Positions 7,428-15,496 of a DNA stretch of 27,723 nt are shown piece by piece; position 1 is the first letter of the stretch; the number at the start of each line of letters is the position of its first letter. The notes beneath the pieces were generated by a model. The model was not told where the DNA came from and made no database searches. It worked only from the letters and a program-made list of their open reading frames with translations. Where the stretch lies: positions 1 to 27,723 of the forward strand of contig JAGKTT010000028.1 in NCBI GenBank assembly GCA_021153285.1. Direction: 5' to 3'. A program made the translations under genes and the position numbers. The stretch is from Bacteroidia bacterium (lineage in GTDB: Bacteria; Bacteroidota; Bacteroidia; Bacteroidales; UBA932).

Positions 7428-8819
7428 TTAATAGTTAGGATTCTGCCAAAGGAGCTGAGTATTGTTGATACGCTCAAGCTCTGTATTAGGAATAGGATAT
7501 ACGAACTGATACTCCTGGATTGTGTGTCCTTCAGCCGCTGCGAACTCGATTGCATATCCCATACGCACTACGTCGAACCATCTGTGACCCTCATATGGGA
7601 ACTCAAGCTGACGCTCCTTACAAATTGCTCTACGGAACGCATCCTGATTAGGAAGATCCGCGATGTCAAGAGGAGCAAGACCTGCACGAGTATGAACTGC
7701 GTTGAGAGCCTTCATTGCCTCCGACTGCTGGTCACTTGAGTATGCCACCTCGTTAAGAGCCTCCGCATACATCAGAAGGACGTCAGCATATCGCAAAACG
7801 ATCTGGTCATTGCCATAGTTCTTGTTTGTAGCGTCTCTCTGATCGAAGAACTTCTTCATAAGATATACGTTGACACCGTCGACCTTCTGATATTCGATCA
7901 TAGCCTTACGAGCATCATTCGCCTCGTATACGTCATTGAGGATAGCTGTTCTTCCTGAGTCATCACTGAGGTTCGCGATGCTGAACCAAGCACCGTGACC
8001 TTCGCCAGGAACTTCCTTGTTGAATCTAACTGCGAAAATAATCTCCTTATTATTCTCATTGGCTGCATCGAATACGTCTGCCACGTTTGGAAGAAGCTCA
8101 TATGTACCGATCATAGACTGAAGAAGCGTTGCTGCCTCCTGATACTTTCCGAAAGTAAGATATACCTTTGCAAGGAGAGCCTTAGCTGCTCCAAGTGTGG
8201 CTCTACCCTCACCGTCCTTTCCATATGTTGCAGGAAGCCAAGCACCCTCTACGATATCCTCAAGATCACCGGCGATGAAATTGTACATATCCTCCTCTGA
8301 AGATCTGCCAATTGTAAGAGACTCGGCAACAGTCACGACCTTTCTAGTGGTAGGAACTCCACCCCAGATTCTATACATATTGAAATATGTAAAGGCACGG
8401 AGGAACATCGCCTCACCCTTGTACTGGTTCTTGAGAGCCTCGTCGAAGTCAGCTCCGTCAATTCTGTCAAGGACCATATTGCAACGGTAAACACCATTGT
8501 TGAAGTTAGCCCATGCTTCCTCAAGAATACCGTTCGAAGGCTTATCCTTGAACTGATCGATATCATATCTATCCTGGGTACCTGCAGTTGGGGCACTCAA
8601 GAACATATTATCACTTCTATACTCGCAGAGCTCGGTGTAATAGTTCACCTGTCCCTGAAGCTTAGAATAGCATCCAACGACTGCAATATCAAAATCCTGT
8701 GCAGTATGATATAGGTTGTCTACAGGCACCTCATAATTTGGAGTCAGGGTAAAGAACTTCTCACAAGAAGTCAAGACGCCAAGTGCCAATATAGCCAAAA
8801 GTATATTGATTCTCTTCAT
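7428..8819 (-). CDS. susD: SusD/RagB-family outer-membrane lipoprotein
   Basis: Surface lipoprotein that caps the SusC pore and binds the ligand. The product has 463 residues, with lipobox LTSC (Cys19), the SusD N-terminal region (VVGCYSKLQG), the helical TPR-like core with FLRAFTYFNMYRIWGGVPT (about 140-158), and the C-terminal hallmark ICKERQLEFPYEGHRWFDVVRMG followed by a YPIPNTEL end. At 463 aa it is on the small side for the family (often 500-600), which suggests a compact binding face. It follows susC by 5 bases and is clearly part of the same transcript. The ligand cannot be read from sequence; the operon context argues for a phosphodiester rather than a glycan. Confidence 0.96.
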   Translation of the reverse strand: MKRINILLAILALGVLTSCEKFFTLTPNYEVPVDNLYHTAQDFDIAVVGCYSKLQGQVNYYTELCEYRSDNMFLSAPTAGTQDRYDIDQFKDKPSNGILEEAWANFNNGVYRCNMVLDRIDGADFDEALKNQYKGEAMFLRAFTYFNMYRIWGGVPTTRKVVTVAESLTIGRSSEEDMYNFIAGDLEDIVEGAWLPATYGKDGEGRATLGAAKALLAKVYLTFGKYQEAATLLQSMIGTYELLPNVADVFDAANENNKEIIFAVRFNKEVPGEGHGAWFSIANLSDDSGRTAILNDVYEANDARKAMIEYQKVDGVNVYLMKKFFDQRDATNKNYGNDQIVLRYADVLLMYAEALNEVAYSSDQQSEAMKALNAVHTRAGLAPLDIADLPNQDAFRRAICKERQLEFPYEGHRWFDVVRMGYAIEFAAAEGHTIQEYQFVYPIPNTELERINNTQLLWQNPNY

Positions 8820-8824
8820 TTTTA

Positions 8825-11800
8825 CTAGAATGTTAAGTTAAGACCTACCATAAAAGTTCTTGCAAGTGGATATGTACCATAATCCTCACCCGGAGTCAAT
8901 GCGCTTGAACGGTTGCTGACCTCAGGGTTGTATCCAGAGTAATTTGTCCAAGTGAACAGGTTCTGTGCAGACACATAAACGCGGAGTCTCTGAACCTTGA
9001 ACGATTCTGAGATTCTGCTTGGGAGAGTGTAACCCAAAGCAACGTTCTGAAGTCTGAGGTATGAACCATCCTCAAGGTGCCACGTTGAAGTACGTCCGTT
9101 GTTACCCTTCTGCTTTCTGTTAGCACGATTTGTAAGGCCGTCACCCGGCTGCTCTTCGCTGATCCAACGGTTTCTTGCTGCGATGGTACCGTTCACGTTA
9201 CCTTCCATATTGTCGAGGTATCGCTTGTTAAGGTTGAGTATCTCATTGCCATATACTCCCTGGAATGCAACCTCAAAGTCGACTCCCTTATAGTCGATGC
9301 TACCACCGAATCCATAAGTGAAGTCTGGCATATAATTACCAACGATTGAGCGGTCCTTGTCAAGGTCGATAACGCCGTCACCGTCAACGTCAACAAATCT
9401 GAAGTCACCAGGCTTGGTGTTGTCGAAGTGAGGGTAAGCATCAAGCTCCGCCTGATTCTTAAATACACCGTCAACAGTCATAAGGTAGTATGATCCGATT
9501 GGAGAACCTACCTGAGTAATATAGTACGCGTGATTTACGCTACCTGTAGAGATAATAGGAGTATCGTTTGCTCCGAGAGCCTTAACCTCGTTGATGTTCT
9601 TCGCGAAGTTTGCGTTGAACGAGTAGCCGAGACCATTCTCATAAGAATGTGACGAACCAATCTGAAGCTCAACACCCCTATTGTTCACCTTACCGATGTT
9701 CATAAGGGTAGTGCTATAACCTGTAAGGTGAGGGATAGGTACATTGAGGAGCATATCTGTTGTCATAGAGTTGTAGTACTCAGCTGTCAATGTAATATAT
9801 CCATTCAAGAAGTTTGCATCGATACCGACGTTGGCCATTCCTGTCTTCTCCCAAGTGAGATCTGGGTTCTCGACACCTGTAGGCTTGTAACCGCTGGTCT
9901 CACTTCCGTTACCGCTACCAAGGATATAGTTATCTGTATCCATTGTAGAAAGATGAGTGTAGTTTCCAATCTGGAAGTTACCTGTCATACCATAGCTGGC
10001 TCTCAACTTAAGGTCTGTAAGCCAACCCTTGGTATTGCTCATAAAATCCTCACCGGAAATTCTCCAGGCAGCTGAAACAGATGGGAAGTAACCCCAACGG
10101 TTATTCTTACCGAATCTTGATGAACCATCGGCACGGATTGCAGCAGAGAACATATACTTACTCATATAGCTGTACTGTACACGGGCAAGGAGTGATGCGA
10201 GAGAATACTCATCTGTCAGAGACTTTCCGCTAGTGACAACACCACCACCAATTGTCTGGATATAGTCGTTTGGATAATCTGTAGCCTTGACATTCATACT
10301 CTTCTGAGTATCCTTCTGCATTGAGTGAACCAGAATTGCATTTACCATATGCTTGTCATTGAAAGTGCGGTTAAATGTCAACTGATTCTCCCACAGCCAG
10401 TTGTACTGGAAAGCAGAAGAAGCGTATCCAATCGGATTCGACTTCATTCCATAGTTTGCTTTTCCTATAGTTTCAAGATCCTGAGAAGAATACTGCTCGT
10501 TATATGCACTGTAGTAAGAACCACCGAGCGATGTCTGGAATGAGAAGCCCTCAAAGAACTCATATGATGCAAATGCTCTACCTGTCATTGAAACCCTTTC
10601 AACCACATCCTTCTTCAATGTCGCAAGGGCAACTGGGTTAAGGATTTCATTGTGCTGATAGTCATTGCCGATTCTCCAGTAACCATTACCCAAGAAGTTG
10701 AAGGATCCGTCCTCATTGTAGATCGGCCACATTGGGTTGTACGCGAGAGCAGACTGAACCACACCGCCGTCACCATATGCACCAGAAGCATTAACTCTGT
10801 TTGACTTTGAATATGATGGAGCGAAGTTTACGCCATATTTGAAATTACCACTCTTACCGTCAAGATTGAAACGGAGAGCGTACTTTGTGTAATCTGAATT
10901 GATGATGATACCCTGTTTCTCAAGGACATTTCCAGAAATGAAGTAGTTCACATTGTTGCTCTTTCCTGAGAATGAGAGATTGTGGCTGTGAGTGTGCGCA
11001 TTTCTGTAAATAGCGTCCTGCCAGTCAGTATTTGTAAGACCTGCCTGTCCCTCGAGGTATGGAATGATCTCCACAGGATAGTTAGCCCATGAGTCCGAGC
11101 GAGAACCGTTAGGGTCTGTTCCGCCAGGATTTGCATCATAATATGCGTTGTCGTGACCTTCCTTAACGAACTGAGCGTACTCATACGCGTCCATCATAGG
11201 AAGCTTCTTTGACACCTTGTCAAGAGCGTAATATCCGTCATAGCCCACTGTCAGCTTCTCAGATGATCCTTTCTTGGTTGTAACGAGGATGACACCATTC
11301 GAACCTCTTGAACCATAGATCGCGGCTGATGAAGCATCCTTAAGAACCTCCATTGACTCAATGTCGTTTGCATTGATGTTAGAGAGTCCTGACTCCACTG
11401 GCACGCCGTCAATAACGTAAAGAGGGTCGTTACCGGCTGTAGCCGAACCGATACCACGAACGCGAACCATCACGTTTCCTTCTGGATCTCCGCTGGTCTG
11501 CATAACTGATACACCGGCCATCTTACCGACCATAGCCTGACGGAAGTCTGAAATTGAGTGGTTTGCTATATCCTCTGATTTGATCTGAGAAATCGCTGTA
11601 GATACGTCTCTTTTCTTCACTGCACCGTAACCGATAACCACAGTCTCAGCAAGCATCAAAGAGCTTTCATTCATTACTACAGAGAGAGTTGTCTGGTTAC
11701 CAACGAGAATCTCTACATCATCATATCCGATACTTGAGAAAAGGAGAGTTTCCGATGGATCAACTTCAATTGAGAAATCTCCATCAAGTCCTGCACTGAC

Positions 11801-12211
11801 ACCCCTTGTCGTACCCTTTACAATAACTCCGGCTCCGATAACAGGAAGGCCTGTAGCATCTACGATTGTACCTGTTACAACAACCTTCTCACCTTTCTCT
11901 GGTGTGTCAGGGGTTTCCTTGGCTATAAGATAAACCTTGGAATCCTTGATTTCATAACCAATTGGCTTGTTGCTGAATAGTTTCTGCAGCGCAGTCTCAA
12001 GAGACACACCGGAAACATTGAGAGAAACAATTTCATCTGGATTGACTGTCGGCCTTGAATGAAGGAATTCAAAACCAGTCTGTCTTGAAAGATCGTCCAG
12101 AACTGTTTCTAGAGTCACCTGGCTTTTGTTGATTGTGACGTTCTGGGCAGTCATAGAAAAACTGAACCCTACGAAAACAATCAGCGCCAAAATAGATCTG
12201 ATTAGTTTCAT
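8825..12211 (-). CDS. susC: SusC/RagA-family TonB-dependent outer-membrane transporter with STN domain
   Basis: Energy-coupled import channel of the outer membrane. I start it at the ATG at 12211, which opens straight into a signal peptide (ending SMTAQ); an ATG 45 bases upstream only adds a non-signal stretch. The 1128-residue product has an STN domain (about 25-98), a carboxypeptidase-regulatory-like domain (about 110-183), the plug with VVIGYGAVKKRD and the SusC signature NDPLYVIDGVP (about 261-271), then the barrel ending in an aromatic residue (LNLTF). The STN domain is the part that signals occupancy to FecR-type anti-sigmas, and such a pair is encoded divergently at 12378-13963. The upstream 90 bases contain no TAnnTTTG box on this strand, consistent with use of the ECF sigma. 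Confidence 0.97.
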   Translation of the reverse strand: MKLIRSILALIVFVGFSFSMTAQNVTINKSQVTLETVLDDLSRQTGFEFLHSRPTVNPDEIVSLNVSGVSLETALQKLFSNKPIGYEIKDSKVYLIAKETPDTPEKGEKVVVTGTIVDATGLPVIGAGVIVKGTTRGVSAGLDGDFSIEVDPSETLLFSSIGYDDVEILVGNQTTLSVVMNESSLMLAETVVIGYGAVKKRDVSTAISQIKSEDIANHSISDFRQAMVGKMAGVSVMQTSGDPEGNVMVRVRGIGSATAGNDPLYVIDGVPVESGLSNINANDIESMEVLKDASSAAIYGSRGSNGVILVTTKKGSSEKLTVGYDGYYALDKVSKKLPMMDAYEYAQFVKEGHDNAYYDANPGGTDPNGSRSDSWANYPVEIIPYLEGQAGLTNTDWQDAIYRNAHTHSHNLSFSGKSNNVNYFISGNVLEKQGIIINSDYTKYALRFNLDGKSGNFKYGVNFAPSYSKSNRVNASGAYGDGGVVQSALAYNPMWPIYNEDGSFNFLGNGYWRIGNDYQHNEILNPVALATLKKDVVERVSMTGRAFASYEFFEGFSFQTSLGGSYYSAYNEQYSSQDLETIGKANYGMKSNPIGYASSAFQYNWLWENQLTFNRTFNDKHMVNAILVHSMQKDTQKSMNVKATDYPNDYIQTIGGGVVTSGKSLTDEYSLASLLARVQYSYMSKYMFSAAIRADGSSRFGKNNRWGYFPSVSAAWRISGEDFMSNTKGWLTDLKLRASYGMTGNFQIGNYTHLSTMDTDNYILGSGNGSETSGYKPTGVENPDLTWEKTGMANVGIDANFLNGYITLTAEYYNSMTTDMLLNVPIPHLTGYSTTLMNIGKVNNRGVELQIGSSHSYENGLGYSFNANFAKNINEVKALGANDTPIISTGSVNHAYYITQVGSPIGSYYLMTVDGVFKNQAELDAYPHFDNTKPGDFRFVDVDGDGVIDLDKDRSIVGNYMPDFTYGFGGSIDYKGVDFEVAFQGVYGNEILNLNKRYLDNMEGNVNGTIAARNRWISEEQPGDGLTNRANRKQKGNNGRTSTWHLEDGSYLRLQNVALGYTLPSRISESFKVQRLRVYVSAQNLFTWTNYSGYNPEVSNRSSALTPGEDYGTYPLARTFMVGLNLTF

Positions 12212-12288
12212 TTGTTTTTTGGTTTTATAGTTTATAATGGTGTATATAAAATTCACTATGGTTATCTTACTAATACACTCAACTTTTT

Positions 12289-12318
12289 AAAAAATGTGAT
12301 ACCGTGCTCACATTTTTT
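12289..12318. promoter_or_regulatory. CRP-like palindrome between the divergent susC and sigma genes
   Basis: An 11-bp perfect inverted repeat (aaaaaatgtga / tcacatttttt) has an 8-base spacer. The core TGTGA-N8-TCACA resembles the CRP half-sites but with a spacer two bases longer than the E. coli N6. It is centred about 58 bases upstream of the predicted sigma-gene transcript start and about 90 bases upstream of the susC start codon. It could be an operator serving both directions; a cruciform or terminator function is an alternative. Confidence 0.45.
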
Positions 12319-12348
12319 TGAGAATTATGTGTAAAGTGATTATTTAAC

Positions 12349-12356
12349 TATCTTTG
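12349..12356 (+). promoter_or_regulatory. -7 element of the ECF sigma gene promoter
   Basis: TATCTTTG matches the TAnnTTTG consensus and lies 21 bases ahead of the chosen ATG, giving a very short leader. No good TTG is seen at the usual 19-21-base spacing, so an activator at the palindrome upstream may help. Confidence 0.55.
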
Positions 12357-12377
12357 CGGGTGATAAATTCCAACTAT

Positions 12378-12980
12378 ATGATTGGCGGGCAAACAGATTA
12401 CAGCCTTAAGACAGACTATGAACTCGTGATTCTTCTTAAAGATGATGACAGGGGGGCATTCACGGCCATTTATGACCGTTATGTCAGGCTGCTATATACC
12501 CTCATCATGAGATATGTAAAGAATCACGACGATTCCCAAGATATTCTGCAATTCATTTTTGAGAAGCTATGGCTAATCAGGAAAGACCTTAACCCAGAAA
12601 TGTCTATCAAGAACTTCCTATATGCTATGACACGTAACTCCGTACTTAATTACGTCAGGGACCACAATACAGCATTACAGCATAATTATCAGATAGTACA
12701 GCAGAGAGGGCATATTGAAGATGACATATTTGCTCAAGCTGAAAAACATGGAGAGATTAAAGAACTCTTTGCCGCAATTGACAAACTGCCGGAACAGCAG
12801 AAGAAAGTCGCTCAGTTCCGATGCGAGGGTTTCTCAAACAAAGAAATTGCCAAAATGATGAACCTATCATTAAACACGGTAAACTCTCATTATAAGTCGT
12901 GTCTCAAAAATCTTAAGAAACATTTGTCGTATATAGTAGATTTTGTCCTAATATTTATAGTCAGTATATGGAAGCTTTAA
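12378..12980 (+). CDS. ECF RNA polymerase sigma factor (Bacteroidota SusC-linked type)
   Basis: Transcription initiation factor expected to turn on the adjacent susC operon. The ATG at 12378 is chosen because the reading frame upstream runs into the promoter -7 box, leaving only a TTG at 12354. The 200-residue product has sigma region 2 (AIYDRYVRLLYTLIMRYV, then DSQDILQFIFEKLW) and region 4 with a helix-turn-helix in GFSNKEIAKMMNLSLNTVNSH. It ends in a short hydrophobic tail (FVLIFIVSIWKL), a feature I associate with this group of sigmas. Its last 13 bases overlap the fecR gene, so the pair is co-translated. It is divergent from susC. Confidence 0.92.
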   Translation: MIGGQTDYSLKTDYELVILLKDDDRGAFTAIYDRYVRLLYTLIMRYVKNHDDSQDILQFIFEKLWLIRKDLNPEMSIKNFLYAMTRNSVLNYVRDHNTALQHNYQIVQQRGHIEDDIFAQAEKHGEIKELFAAIDKLPEQQKKVAQFRCEGFSNKEIAKMMNLSLNTVNSHYKSCLKNLKKHLSYIVDFVLIFIVSIWKL

Positions 12981-13963
12981 GCAAAACCACGATATTCAGA
13001 GTCATAAACAATCGAGGAACGGCAGAGGAAGCAAAGAGGGTTGCTGAATGGCTCGCCACCAGTGAAGGCCAGGAATGGCTTGCTGGGGCCATTATTCAGG
13101 ATGCCGACTTGATTGACCGGAATATACTTCCTCTCCTTGAGGATATTCCTACAGAGGAAATGATTAGCATAATCCTTCGCAACATAAGCAGAAGAAAACA
13201 CAGAAGGATAATCTTCACCTGCGCTGCCGCTTTGATTCCGTGCCTTGTCCTTGTCGGCATTTGGCTTAACATCAACAAGAAAATCGGCGGGGTCCTACTA
13301 GCGGGTGACGAAATCGAAACCGTAGTAGTTGAGAAAGGCAAGAAAAAAGATATTGTGTTCCAGGATGGTTCTTCAATAACTCTCAACTCCTGTTCATCTC
13401 TCAGATACCCACATAGGTTCGGGTTGTCAGAAAGAAGAGTACAACTCGATGGTGAGGCTTTTTTCAACATTGAGTCCAACAACCTGAGGCCATTTATCGT
13501 CGAAATAAACAAAAATGCGGAAATCCAGGTTTTAGGCACTCAATTCAACGTTTCTGCATATGAAGATAGTGATGACATTGACATTACTCTCATTAATGGT
13601 TGCATACAGTTCAGCGACGAGTTACAAACTATAACGCTGAATCCGAATGAGTGTCTCAATTACGATAAGAATACGAAAGAAATAAGTGTAAGACAGATTG
13701 GCGATGCAAATCAAAATCTGCTTTGGATGGAAAACATCCTATTATTTAGAGACGCACCCCTTATGGATGTGTTGTCAACTTTGGAAAGGAACTACAACGT
13801 AACATTCCACATCTCTAACGAAGCTGTAAAAAGCTACTCATACTCGCTCAAAGCCAAATCAGATGAGCCTATTGAGCGTATCCTGGAAGATATGGAAAAC
13901 ATCTCCAATATTAGCTTTGAAAAACAAGGAAAGCATTATATAGTAAAACATAGAGACATTTGA
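12968..13963 (+). CDS. fecR: FecR-type anti-sigma factor with DUF4974 domain
   Basis: Inner-membrane anti-sigma that holds the ECF sigma until the outer-membrane transporter reports ligand. The 331-residue product has a cytoplasmic N-terminal part (1-80), one membrane segment (about 81-101), a periplasmic FecR domain (about 115-225, with VVEKGKKKDIVFQDGSSI and GEAFFNIE) and a C-terminal DUF4974 domain (about 255-325, LMDVLSTLERNYNVTFHI). DUF4974 resembles STN domains and is thought to engage the STN of the SusC partner. The start overlaps the sigma gene by 13 bases. No strong terminator follows immediately; the next strong hairpin is at 14172. Confidence 0.93.
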   Translation: MEALSKTTIFRVINNRGTAEEAKRVAEWLATSEGQEWLAGAIIQDADLIDRNILPLLEDIPTEEMISIILRNISRRKHRRIIFTCAAALIPCLVLVGIWLNINKKIGGVLLAGDEIETVVVEKGKKKDIVFQDGSSITLNSCSSLRYPHRFGLSERRVQLDGEAFFNIESNNLRPFIVEINKNAEIQVLGTQFNVSAYEDSDDIDITLINGCIQFSDELQTITLNPNECLNYDKNTKEISVRQIGDANQNLLWMENILLFRDAPLMDVLSTLERNYNVTFHISNEAVKSYSYSLKAKSDEPIERILEDMENISNISFEKQGKHYIVKHRDI

Positions 13964-14171
13964 TGATTCGAAGCAGACGCACACTCTCAATTAGTCCAGC
14001 TTAACCCTTTGACTTGAATATCTGTACCCTTCTAGCATATTCTAGAGTTATTTCTCTTGTTTCACCAGCATTCATTATTGAACGTTTTAATACTTTATTT
14101 TATTGTCGTCGCCGACGTTGGTTTTAACATTCGCTTATACTAGATGCGTCTTGCTATCGACATCTTATAAA
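13964..14171. other. Non-coding interval downstream of fecR
   Basis: No ORF of note. It contains a short self-complementary run (cgtcg-c-cgacg near 14107-14115) and otherwise AT-rich sequence. I see no tRNA or promoter here. Confidence 0.4.
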
Positions 14172-14202
14172 ACCCGGAAGACCCATCCATAGTCTTCCGG
14201 GT
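14172..14202. terminator. Perfect 11-bp hairpin, likely terminator
   Basis: acccggaagac (14172-14182) pairs perfectly with gtcttccgggt (14192-14202) around a 9-base loop. The minus strand continues with tttta and the plus strand with atttac, so either direction is possible. It is the first strong hairpin after fecR. Confidence 0.6.
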
Positions 14203-14321
14203 ATTTACAACACACAAAACTATTCATTGGGACATCCGTATTCCGTAATTAGATAAGTTAGAAAGAGTAGGGCAGTTAGTAGAAAAATGTTTGATCAAGG
14301 CAAGAATCTAGTTAAAGAATG

Positions 14322-14351
14322 TTGTAAGAATCAAGAAAGTTCGTACCTTTG
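14322..14351 (+). promoter_or_regulatory. Orphan consensus promoter
   Basis: TTG (14322-14324), exactly 19 bases, then TACCTTTG (14344-14351). This is among the best matches in the window to the Bacteroidota housekeeping consensus, yet no protein gene follows for 750 bases. It points into the structured element at 14388-14722. Confidence 0.7.
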
Positions 14352-14387
14352 CGATTGTAACATAGGGTAATTATTATCCGTCTATAT

Positions 14388-14426
14388 ATCAGGTGTCTAA
14401 CTCCCAAGTAGGCACCTGATTTATTA
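14388..14426 (+). terminator. 12-bp hairpin followed by TTATTA, just after the orphan promoter
   Basis: atcaggtgtcta (14388-14399) pairs with taggcacctgat (14409-14420), with one G-U pair and a 9-base loop, and is followed by ttatta. It lies about 30 bases after the predicted start, so it could end a short RNA or form the first domain of a longer structured RNA. Confidence 0.5.
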
Positions 14427-14722
14427 AAAGAAAGTTGGCCGAAGGGTTGTACTATGTGTAGGAGGTGTGAAATTCCAAGCAAAGTTCTACAAGGATAATA
14501 ATATTAACTATGTTACAGAGAACTTTTGCATTTGAATTTCGGCTGACTATAAGAGTAGGAATGCCAAGACTTGTTCGTGTGAAGATGCGTCTGCGTGTCC
14601 GACGGAACAAGTAAGTTAGAATTCAAGCCTGTATCTCTTTCCTGTCTTGGGAGTATGGAAAGGGGATAGCGTAAGAATGATACCTTTATGGTAGTTTATT
14701 GCCTTTCGGCCTTTTCTTTTAA
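14424..14722 (+). ncRNA. Candidate structured RNA (or MITE-like element) closed by a 20-bp inverted repeat
   Basis: The ends pair: 14424-14433 with 14713-14722 (10 bp), then a 3x1 internal loop, then 14437-14446 with 14702-14711 (10 bp, one G-U). Inside are nested helices: 14479-14488 with 14519-14529 (one bulge); 14532-14538 with 14620-14626 and 14543-14548 with 14614-14619 (the second stacked on the first with a 4-base bulge); 14569-14576 with 14605-14612 (8 bp); 14633-14642 with 14657-14667 (one bulge). A consensus promoter is 73 bases upstream. I find none of the landmark sequences of RNase P RNA, tmRNA, SRP RNA or group II intron domain V. A small mobile element with terminal inverted repeats is the main alternative. 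Confidence 0.45.
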
Positions 14723-14997
14723 CCATTCACAGAACTTAATACATTTCAGATAATCTTCGTAGAAAGTTCGAAGTCTGTAACCCACCAGCACAAGTTTACA
14801 GAGGACGGATTTACGCCCCTTGTCTTGTTTTTATAAGTGTTTGATATTCTGCTGACTATCTCAAAGAAATAAGGGCTCAACGGAAAAAGTAGGTTGTTTT
14901 CAATCTCGGCCAGAAAATCGGCTCTATATCTGGCCGACTCATAGAATAATGAATATCCGGCCAGAAAATCAAGTTTATTTATGGCCATCACCGGCAC
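14696..14997 (-). pseudogene. Possible frameshifted minus-strand gene remnant, family unknown
   Basis: An 83-codon minus-strand frame (14997-14746) begins with MAINKLDFLAGYSLFYES. In the neighbouring frame, with no stop between about 14836 and 14698, a plausible protein tail reads FYEDYLKCIKFCEWLKEKA and stops at 14698-14696. Together they could be one gene broken by a frameshift near 14800-14836. I do not recognise the family, and the tail overlaps the right arm of the inverted repeat at 14702-14722. It may be chance. Confidence 0.25.
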
Positions 14998-15101
14998 AAA
15001 GCAAGCGGACCAGCCCTAGGACGTAGCTCGCTTTGAGGAGCTGGATGGCGTATTCGCCAGCTCCGTTGTCCTGTACTACGCAAAGATCTTTGCAAGTCTG
15101 A
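14998..15101 (+). other. Coding debris upstream of the GH16 remnant
   Basis: Between stops at 15017-15019 and 15113-15115 a plus-strand frame reads DVARFEELDGVFASSVVLYY and on to SLNIGP, protein-like but unrecognised. The base composition is more GC-rich than the flanking AT-rich sequence. It joins the GH16 fragment in a different frame, which suggests a deletion junction near 15100. Confidence 0.25.
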
Positions 15102-15461
15102 ACATCGGCCCATAGTCACAATGCAACTGCTGCAGCTGGAAGGAATACAGGATATGTCGATCCGGAAACAGGTAAGAAATATTCTTATTGTCAGTCTACA
15201 TCGATTTCAACTCCTGAAGAATGGCATTGTTACGGAATGGAGTGGACTCGTGATTATATCCGAGGCTATTTTGATGGAAAGGAGTTTTTCTATGCTCCTA
15301 ATCCTAGTCCGGATGAAGTGGATCCACATTCGTGGCCTTTCGACCAGAAGTTCTATCTGAAACTCAATCTTGCCATAGGCGGAAGTTGGGGCGGCACTCC
15401 TGCTGCAGACTTTACATCTGCAACCTATGAAATAGATTGGGTACGTGTGTACCAGAAATAA
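15102..15461 (+). pseudogene. 5'-truncated glycoside hydrolase family 16 (beta-glucanase) remnant
   Basis: The open frame starts right after a stop at 15099-15101 and has no plausible start. It encodes the C-terminal third of a GH16 enzyme: EEWHCYGMEWTRDYIRGYFDG, PFDQKFYLKLNLAIGGSWGG, and the terminal YEIDWVRVYQK. These match the last strands of the laminarinase/lichenase jelly roll. The catalytic ExDxxE segment and everything before it are missing, so this cannot be an active enzyme. A start at 15237 would give only 74 residues. It ends in a bidirectional terminator that includes its stop codon. Signs are of decay after a deletion; an assembly join is less likely but possible. Confidence 0.8.
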
Positions 15462-15496
15462 CTTAAGCCTGCAATTATGCAGGCTTAAGTTATTTC
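15455..15496. terminator. 19-bp perfect bidirectional terminator
   Basis: 15455-15473 and 15478-15496 are perfect inverted repeats (core acttaagcctgca) around a 4-base loop. The stop codons of the GH16 remnant (15459-15461) and of the convergent lipoprotein gene (15490-15492) both lie in its arms. Confidence 0.85.

Noticed and set aside
13096..13539. 147-codon frame opposite fecR
   Set aside because: Shadow of fecR; serine/leucine-rich composition typical of antisense frames.
14344..14722. RNase P RNA, tmRNA, SRP RNA or group II intron
   Set aside because: I looked for the conserved core sequences of each and found none; also no intron-encoded reverse transcriptase nearby.
14424..14722. Retron non-coding RNA (terminal inverted repeats)
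   Set aside because: The end repeats fit, but no reverse transcriptase gene is present in the window.
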